Source of the DNA: an uncultured Alphaproteobacteria bacterium
Lineage (GTDB): Bacteria > Pseudomonadota > Alphaproteobacteria > RF32 > CAG-239
DNA: 64,000 bases
Reading direction: 5' to 3'
Assembly: GCA_944392275.1 (NCBI GenBank)
Contig: CALXWA010000002.1
Coordinates: forward strand, 248,001 to 312,000
The position numbers and the translations under genes are program-made. This document shows, piece by piece, positions 59,347-64,000 of the stretch. The notes below the pieces were generated by a model. The model searched no databases and was not told where the DNA came from. It was given only the letters and a program-made list of their open reading frames with translations. Every line of letters begins with the position of its first letter. Positions within the stretch are counted from its first letter, which is position 1.

Positions 59347-61629
59347 ATGGCAAAACGCAAAAAAGAAAAGTCTTTTATGGTTAAAATGTCTTGGCGGATG
59401 TTCGGTGTCGTATTATGTTTGTGGACGGCAAGTTTAATTTTGTCTTGCCTTTTTTATGATGCTAACGATCCGGCCTATAATATTGCCTCGTCTAAAAAAA
59501 TTGCTAATTTGTTGGGGGCTTACGGAGCCAAAAGTGCGGATGTTATTTTGACGTGGCTTGGGGTGGCGTTACCGATTTTTTTAATTGCACCGATAATTTG
59601 GGGGTATAATTTTTTACGGTTGCGTGAATTTATTCACCGCTATTGGCGGTTGACCGGTTTTGGTCTTGGAGTTGTTTGTTTTGCTACGACGATAAGTTTG
59701 GTTAGCCCGTATTGGGGGAATTTTAAGCTCGGAGGGAATATCGGGTTATTTTTATCTCGTGAAATTATGAGCTTGTTTAATCGCTTTTATGTCTTTGCTT
59801 ACGGAAATTATCTTTTGGCCGCGGTGCTGTTTTTGGTGGCTCTTCTTGGGTTTAATCTTGCTTGCGGAATTACGCTAAAAGGATGGTATTTGGCTTTTAA
59901 GAAAGTTGTTCTTTGGGTCTTTATGTGTTTTCGCAAAGCCGGTAGCGGAATGGTTTATTTGTGTCGTTTGGGTGTTGCCTTTTGTAAGAGGGATAAAGAC
60001 GTTTCCTTGCCCAAAAGAGAACGCAAGGTAAAAGAGAGAAAAGAGCCAAAACTCAAAGATGAAACTCCGGTAGAACCCAAAGCGGCCAAGACAAGTGCTT
60101 CTGTTGTCCGGAAGACCAAAAAGAATGAAGATAATTATATGTATCCGGATATTAATTTGTTAACAGCCGGAAAAGATAAGGCGTCTAGCCATGTTAGCCA
60201 AAAAGAGTTGGATAAAACGGCTCGTGATTTGGAAGCGGTTTTGCAAGAATTTGGTGTGAACGGAAGTATTGTGAAAGTACGTCCGGGTCCGGTGGTTACG
60301 CTTTATGAATTGGAACCGGCTCCGGGAACAAAAAGTGCTCGGGTTATTGGTTTGGCCGATGATATTGCTCGCTCCATGAGTGCTATATCGGTTCGTATTG
60401 CCGTTGTTCCGGGGTCAAACACCATTGGAATTGAATTGCCAAATCAGACACGGGAAATTGTTTATTTACGCGATTTGTTGGATAGTCCCGAGTTTCGGGA
60501 TTCTAAGAGCGCTTTAACCATTTCTTTGGGAAAAGATATCGGAGGTAAAAATGTTTATGCCGATTTGGCTAAAATGCCGCACTTATTGGTAGCCGGTACA
60601 ACCGGATCGGGAAAATCCGTCGGTGTGAATTCCATGATTTTATCATTATTGTATAAAATGCGACCGGAAGAGTGCAAGTTGATTATGATTGATCCGAAAA
60701 TGCTCGAATTTACCATGTATAATGGGATTCCGCATCTTTTGACTCCAGTGATTACGGACCCCGGAAAGGCCGTTATCGGCTTGAAATGGGCTGTTAAGGA
60801 AATGGAAGATCGTTATCGTGCCATGGCAAAGTTGAATGTTCGGAATATTACCGGATACAATAAACGCTTGGAAGAATTGCGTGAAAGCGGTGAAAAGGTT
60901 ATGCGTACCGTGCAGGTTGGTTTTGATGCCGAAACCGGAAAGCCGATTTATGAAGATCAGGAACTTGATCTGACACCGTTGCCGTATATTGTTATTGTGG
61001 TTGATGAGATGGCTGACTTGATGTTGGTGGCCGGAAAAGATGTTGAGGCGGCTATCCAACGCTTGGCCCAAATGGCTCGTGCGGCCGGAATCCACTTGAT
61101 TATGTCAACACAAAGACCTTCGGTTGATGTGATTACCGGAACGATTAAGGCCAATTTCCCGACTCGTATCAGCTTTCAGGTTACTTCTAAAATTGACAGT
61201 CGTACAATTTTGGGCGAACAGGGGGCCGAACAATTGCTCGGAATGGGGGATATGCTCTATATGCCGGCCGGGCAACGTCCGCATCGTGTTCATGCTCCTT
61301 TTGTAAAAGACAGCGAAGTTGAAAAAATTGTTGAATTTTTGAAAGCTCAGAAGGAGCCGGAATATGTTGAAGCGGTGACGGAAGGTGAATTAAATACCGA
61401 TGCAAAAGGGGCTGTTTTTGATAAAGGTGATTTTGGTGGCGGAAACAGCGATGAGGATCTTTATGCTCAGGCCGTTGCTATTGTGCAAAGTGATCGTAAA
61501 GCATCGACCAGTTATATTCAACGTCGATTGCGTATCGGCTATAATCGAGCGGCGACGTTAATTGATCGGATGGAGCAAGAAGGAATTATTTCGGCAGCCG
61601 ATCATGTCGGAAGAAGAGAGGTTTTATAA
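59347..61629 (+). CDS. ftsK: DNA translocase FtsK
   Basis: 760 residues. The N-terminal membrane domain has four hydrophobic helices within the first ~190 residues. A charged linker (residues ~215-260) is followed by the alpha and beta motor domains, with Walker A VAGTTGSGKSVGVNSMI (about residue 417), Walker B IVIVVDEMADLML, and STQRPSVDVITGTIKANFPTRISFQV. The C-terminal gamma winged helix (LYAQAVAIVQSDRKASTSYIQRRLRIGYNRAATLIDRMEQEGII) reads KOPS sites and activates XerD. It links division to chromosome segregation. lolA, a frequent downstream neighbour in alphaproteobacteria, is absent. Confidence 0.96.
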   Translation: MAKRKKEKSFMVKMSWRMFGVVLCLWTASLILSCLFYDANDPAYNIASSKKIANLLGAYGAKSADVILTWLGVALPIFLIAPIIWGYNFLRLREFIHRYWRLTGFGLGVVCFATTISLVSPYWGNFKLGGNIGLFLSREIMSLFNRFYVFAYGNYLLAAVLFLVALLGFNLACGITLKGWYLAFKKVVLWVFMCFRKAGSGMVYLCRLGVAFCKRDKDVSLPKRERKVKERKEPKLKDETPVEPKAAKTSASVVRKTKKNEDNYMYPDINLLTAGKDKASSHVSQKELDKTARDLEAVLQEFGVNGSIVKVRPGPVVTLYELEPAPGTKSARVIGLADDIARSMSAISVRIAVVPGSNTIGIELPNQTREIVYLRDLLDSPEFRDSKSALTISLGKDIGGKNVYADLAKMPHLLVAGTTGSGKSVGVNSMILSLLYKMRPEECKLIMIDPKMLEFTMYNGIPHLLTPVITDPGKAVIGLKWAVKEMEDRYRAMAKLNVRNITGYNKRLEELRESGEKVMRTVQVGFDAETGKPIYEDQELDLTPLPYIVIVVDEMADLMLVAGKDVEAAIQRLAQMARAAGIHLIMSTQRPSVDVITGTIKANFPTRISFQVTSKIDSRTILGEQGAEQLLGMGDMLYMPAGQRPHRVHAPFVKDSEVEKIVEFLKAQKEPEYVEAVTEGELNTDAKGAVFDKGDFGGGNSDEDLYAQAVAIVQSDRKASTSYIQRRLRIGYNRAATLIDRMEQEGIISAADHVGRREVL

Positions 61630-61633
61630 AACC

Positions 61634-61753
61634 ATGAGAAAAAAGGAGCCGCAAGGCTCCTTAAGATTGAGGGGTGTTTTTCTTTTCTTGATTCTTTTGA
61701 TGTTTGTGTGTATATATAAAGCAAAAACAGGAGATAAACATGGCGGAAAATAA
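61634..61753 (+). CDS. possible 39-residue membrane microprotein overlapping rbfA
   Basis: An ATG at 61634, four bases after the ftsK stop, opens a 39-codon frame: a basic N terminus (MRKKEPQGSLRLRG), one hydrophobic helix (VFLFLILLMFVCIY) and a Lys/Gly tail. It ends at 61753, overlapping the rbfA start in another frame. Its first codons also form a hairpin. The ribosome site is weak and distant (GAGAGG), so it may be a chance frame. Confidence 0.3.
   Translation: MRKKEPQGSLRLRGVFLFLILLMFVCIYKAKTGDKHGGK
61643..61662 (+). repeat. GC-rich hairpin downstream of ftsK
   Basis: AAGGAGCC (61643-61650) and GGCTCCTT (61655-61662) pair perfectly with a GCAA tetraloop (GNRA type). No T run follows directly, so it is not a standard terminator; it may stabilise the ftsK mRNA end. 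Confidence 0.5.
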
Positions 61754-62120
61754 AGAACCTTCACAAAGACAGTTGCGAGTTGGGCAAGAGATTAAAAGAA
61801 TTTTGGCCGGATTTATTCAAAAAGGCGAAGTTCGAAATTTGGAGGGAATTAATACTATTGTGACCATTACGGAGGTTAAGGTTTCTCCGGATTTGAAGTA
61901 TGCCTCTGTTTATTTGATGACCTTAAATAACGACCATTTGCAAGAAGTTATCGGTGGGTTGCAATTGGCTGCAAATTATTTGCGTAAGCAGATTTCGGCT
62001 CGAATGCAGCTGCGGTATACGCCGGAATTGGTGTTTAAGGTTGATAAAAGTTTTGAGCAAGTCGAAAAAATCGAAAAATTATTGCGAGATCCAAAAGTTG
62101 CAAAAGATTTGCGGGCTTAA
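61740..62120 (+). CDS. rbfA: ribosome-binding factor A
   Basis: 126 residues from ATG 61740, with AGGAGATAAAC upstream. Small KH-like protein for 30S maturation. Typical segments are RQLRVGQEIKRILAGFI, ITEVKVSPDLKYASVYLM, AANYLRKQISARMQLRYTPELVFKVDKSFEQVEKIEKLL. In most alphaproteobacteria rbfA follows infB directly; here the fabD-fabG and ftsK genes and a hypothetical gene intervene. A strong terminator follows. Confidence 0.95.
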   Translation: MAENKEPSQRQLRVGQEIKRILAGFIQKGEVRNLEGINTIVTITEVKVSPDLKYASVYLMTLNNDHLQEVIGGLQLAANYLRKQISARMQLRYTPELVFKVDKSFEQVEKIEKLLRDPKVAKDLRA

Positions 62121-62136
62121 TGCCGTTTTTATTATA

Positions 62137-62173
62137 AAAGCTCTTTCGGTAAAATCGAAAGAGCTTTTTTCTT
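62137..62173 (+). terminator. terminator of rbfA
   Basis: AAAGCTCTTTCG (62137-62148) and CGAAAGAGCTTT (62156-62167) form a 12-base stem with a seven-base loop, followed by TTT and a T-rich tail. Confidence 0.93.
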
Positions 62174-62245
62174 GAAATTTTGTCTAAAATGTTTTAGCTT
62201 TAAGGTTAGCAGAAATATTTATGTTTAATTTTTAATTTTTTTATT

Positions 62246-63367
62246 ATGGAAAAGTCAGAACAAAAAAGTCCGTTTCGGGTTGTTAAGGAATATTCTTTGC
62301 AGCTCTATGACGAACAAAAGAAAAGTTGGAGTGTTTCTATTTCTTGTCCCTATTTTGAACAACAGAAAGATACCTGTGTCTTTGGAAAAAACAAGAGAGA
62401 GAATCAACTTGTGACATATGATCGAGCAAAGAAAAAGTTTGTTCTTGGTCCGAGAAATGTGCAAGATTTTGAGCATGCTGAAGGTGCTTTTGTCTTTTTG
62501 CAAAAGGGTATTTGGTGGGTGCAAGTTTTTGAAAGCTCTAATCCTCGTGCCTTTAAAACACCGGATTATTATTCAAGCGATGGTGGGCTTTTGTTTATTC
62601 CAAAAGTAAATGCTGAATTGTCATCTCTTTCTTGGTATGATTTTGAAAAGCGAAAAATCTATGACATTACGGAAAAATGCTCTGATTATGAAGTGCTGGA
62701 AAGTGGCGATGTTTTGTTTTCTTATCAAGGGAAAACATTTGTTTGGAGGTTTGATCTTAAAAAGTCAATTTTGCTTGGGAAAAAGATTGCCGTTAGAAAT
62801 AACGAAAGTGTTTACTACTATTTTAACGGAAAACACTTTATTGTCTGCGGCTTTTATCCGGACAAGGGGCTTATCCAGTGGAAACATGTTTTTGATTTGT
62901 GTCGAAAACAAAAAGCTTATTATGATGGAAGATCCGGTTCTGTGATGGTCTTTTGTGATCAAAAGGATTTGAATGTTATAACGGTTTATTTTCCTGAAGT
63001 AAGAGACGAAAAGGCTTTGTGGTTGATTGACGAGAACAATCTAAAGACCTATTGTTATCCTTTAGAGGGAGATTGTTACCAATCTTTTTTTATAGGAAAA
63101 GTCGAGTGGTATGAGGGCAATCTTTATATTGTCGCTGTCGTTGATGAAGGTAAAGATTTATTTGCTTTGTTTCATATTGACGGAGAGGGAAACAGCAAAA
63201 TGTTGTGTCGTTATGAGAGTGTCCCGACCAACTATGAGGATATTATCGCAGATGCCCAAAAATACGGGTATCAAAAAAGATGTCCGGAGGTGTTGAGAGA
63301 AATGAAGGTTTCTACCACATCTGAAACACAGCAACCGCACAAAAAATGGTGGCAGTTTTGGAAATAA
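62246..63367 (+). CDS. hypothetical protein, 373 residues
   Basis: No family was recognised. There is no signal peptide. The body is rich in aromatic residues and short alternating strands (KGIWWVQVFES, LSWYDFEKRKIYDITEK, GDVLFSYQGKTFVWRFDLKK, KVEWYEGNLYIVAVVDEGKDLFALFHIDG), which looks like a beta-propeller or similar beta-repeat fold. It ends with an aromatic, basic tail KKWWQFWK. The ATG has no Shine-Dalgarno sequence; the leader is nearly pure A and T. It is a single-gene unit between the rbfA terminator and truB, and interrupts an otherwise conserved rbfA-truB order. Confidence 0.6.
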   Translation: MEKSEQKSPFRVVKEYSLQLYDEQKKSWSVSISCPYFEQQKDTCVFGKNKRENQLVTYDRAKKKFVLGPRNVQDFEHAEGAFVFLQKGIWWVQVFESSNPRAFKTPDYYSSDGGLLFIPKVNAELSSLSWYDFEKRKIYDITEKCSDYEVLESGDVLFSYQGKTFVWRFDLKKSILLGKKIAVRNNESVYYYFNGKHFIVCGFYPDKGLIQWKHVFDLCRKQKAYYDGRSGSVMVFCDQKDLNVITVYFPEVRDEKALWLIDENNLKTYCYPLEGDCYQSFFIGKVEWYEGNLYIVAVVDEGKDLFALFHIDGEGNSKMLCRYESVPTNYEDIIADAQKYGYQKRCPEVLREMKVSTTSETQQPHKKWWQFWK

Positions 63368-63373
63368 AAAGAA

Positions 63374-63404
63374 AAGGCTTCGGATGTTTTCCGGAGCTTT
63401 TTTT
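63374..63404 (+). terminator. terminator of the 62246 gene
   Basis: AAGGCTTCGG (63374-63383) pairs with CCGGAGCTTT (63391-63400) using two G-U pairs, followed by TTTT. Confidence 0.75.
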
Positions 63405-63419
63405 GTTTTTTATAAGAGG

Positions 63420-63448
63420 TTGACAAGAAAAGCTCTTTCTTTTATCAA
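63420..63448 (+). promoter_or_regulatory. truB promoter
   Basis: A perfect TTGACA (63420-63425), 17-base spacer and TATCAA (63443-63448). It lies 21 bases before the truB start and shows truB is transcribed apart from rbfA. Confidence 0.6.
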
Positions 63449-63469
63449 CAAAACAGAAAGGAAAGCATA

Positions 63470-64000
63470 ATGCGACACAAAAACGGTAAAAATATTCACG
63501 GGTGGTTGATTGTAGATAAGCCAAAGGGAATGGGGTCAACCCAAGTTGTCAATTTGACACGACGTTTGTTTCAGGCAAACAAAAATGGCCATACCGGAAC
63601 GTTGGATCCTTTTGCGACGGGCGTGCTCCCAATTGCCTTTGGTGAAACGACAAAATTAATTCCTTATGTTACCGATGGCCCAAAAGAATATGAATTTGTT
63701 ATTCATTTTGGGATTGAAACTGAAAGCGGTGACACGGAAGGTGCGGTGGTTCGTCAGTGTGATTATTTGCCTTCTGAAGAAGAAATTCAGCAAGTGTTGC
63801 CGCAGTTTTTAGGTAAAATTGTTCAAGTTCCGCCAGCTTTTTCCGCTATTAAAATTAATGGGCAAAGAGCCTACCATTTGGCTCGAAAAGGAGAAGATGT
63901 TTCTATACCGGAGAGAACAGTTGAAATTTATTCTTTAGAGTTGTTGGAAAAAATATCCGAATCGAGAGCAAAATTTCGGGTTGCGTGCTCTAAGGGAACT
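63470..64000 (+). CDS. truB: tRNA pseudouridine-55 synthase (3' truncated)
   Basis: The first 177 residues; the gene continues past the window. It makes pseudouridine 55 in the T-loop of tRNAs. GWLIVDKPKGMGSTQVV opens the protein, the catalytic Asp is in NGHTGTLDPFATGVLPI, followed by KEYEFVIHFGIETESGDTEG and VPPAFSAIKINGQRAYHLARKG. AAAGGAAAG supplies the ribosome site upstream of ATG 63470. It has its own promoter. In other alphaproteobacteria truB follows rbfA directly and precedes rpsO. Confidence 0.95.
   Translation, partial: MRHKNGKNIHGWLIVDKPKGMGSTQVVNLTRRLFQANKNGHTGTLDPFATGVLPIAFGETTKLIPYVTDGPKEYEFVIHFGIETESGDTEGAVVRQCDYLPSEEEIQQVLPQFLGKIVQVPPAFSAIKINGQRAYHLARKGEDVSIPERTVEIYSLELLEKISESRAKFRVACSKGT

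Noticed and set aside
1..64000. CRISPR arrays, tRNA or rRNA genes, insertion sequences
   Set aside because: No regularly spaced repeats, cloverleaf-like intergenic sequence, rRNA stretch or transposase was seen on reading the window; gaps are all under 300 bases.

Overview
This is a compact, AT-rich (roughly 40% G+C by eye) chromosomal segment from an alphaproteobacterium. The evidence is gene content and order: addB-addA-trxA with the alphaproteobacterial form of AddB, DUF3576 lipoprotein-leuS-lptE-holA, rph-rdgB, rpsF-rpsR-rplI, hslV-hslU, yicC-gmk, a Mic60/mitofilin-type protein and rimP-nusA-ylxR-infB...rbfA-truB. LPS transport genes (lptD, lptE, lptF, lptG) show a Gram-negative outer membrane. 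Several runs are broken relative to the usual alphaproteobacterial order: lptG is far from lptF, hemW is apart from rph-rdgB, aroB is not next to aroK, pdxA is not between surA and rsmA. With the lineage-specific hypothetical genes, this suggests an uncultured, possibly host-associated lineage; the species cannot be named from sequence alone. No rRNA, tRNA, CRISPR array, insertion sequence or prophage was seen, and no gap between genes exceeds 300 bases.

Layout. 1-5052: tail of a Mic60-like membrane protein, an ADP-dependent sugar kinase-family gene, a convergent CNNM/CBS protein and shikimate kinase, a 46-residue membrane protein and a Xer recombinase. 5059-10943 (minus): hypothetical gene, rsmA, surA, lptD, lptF. 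11128-13905: grpE and a long glycogen/starch synthase diverging from overlapping promoters. 14030-22029 (plus): rph, rdgB, addB, addA, trxA. 22078-26808 (minus): TPR protein, membrane protein, ketopantoate reductase-like protein with an altered active site, rsmB. 26948-31549 (plus): DUF3576 lipoprotein, leuS, lptE, holA. 31589-35100: DUF378 protein, methyltransferase, AmpG-like permease and the S6-S18-L9 operon with a structured leader. 35306-40479: secreted small protein, comM and a 1083-residue cell-envelope protein with short repeats and a trypsin-like domain that has lost its whole catalytic triad. 40606-47664: EamA-like transporter, hemW, hslU, hslV, SDR, yicC, gmk, Sel1-like exported protein. 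47760-51497: cysteine synthase, prephenate dehydrogenase, lptG, PAP2 phosphatase. 51590-64000: the translation cluster rimP-nusA-ylxR-infB, hypothetical gene, fabG/fabD (minus), ftsK, rbfA, hypothetical gene and the start of truB.

The genes serve mostly core functions: ribosome biogenesis and translation (rsmA, rsmB, rimP, rbfA, truB, infB, leuS, S6/S18/L9), DNA repair and chromosome segregation (addAB, xerD, ftsK, holA), envelope assembly (surA, lptD/E/F/G, PAP2, AmpG) and proteostasis (grpE, hslUV). The least explained parts are the pseudoprotease with its repeats, the ADP-dependent kinase, the long synthase, the three-gene block at 22078-25526, and two hypothetical genes without Shine-Dalgarno sequences inserted in the infB-truB region.
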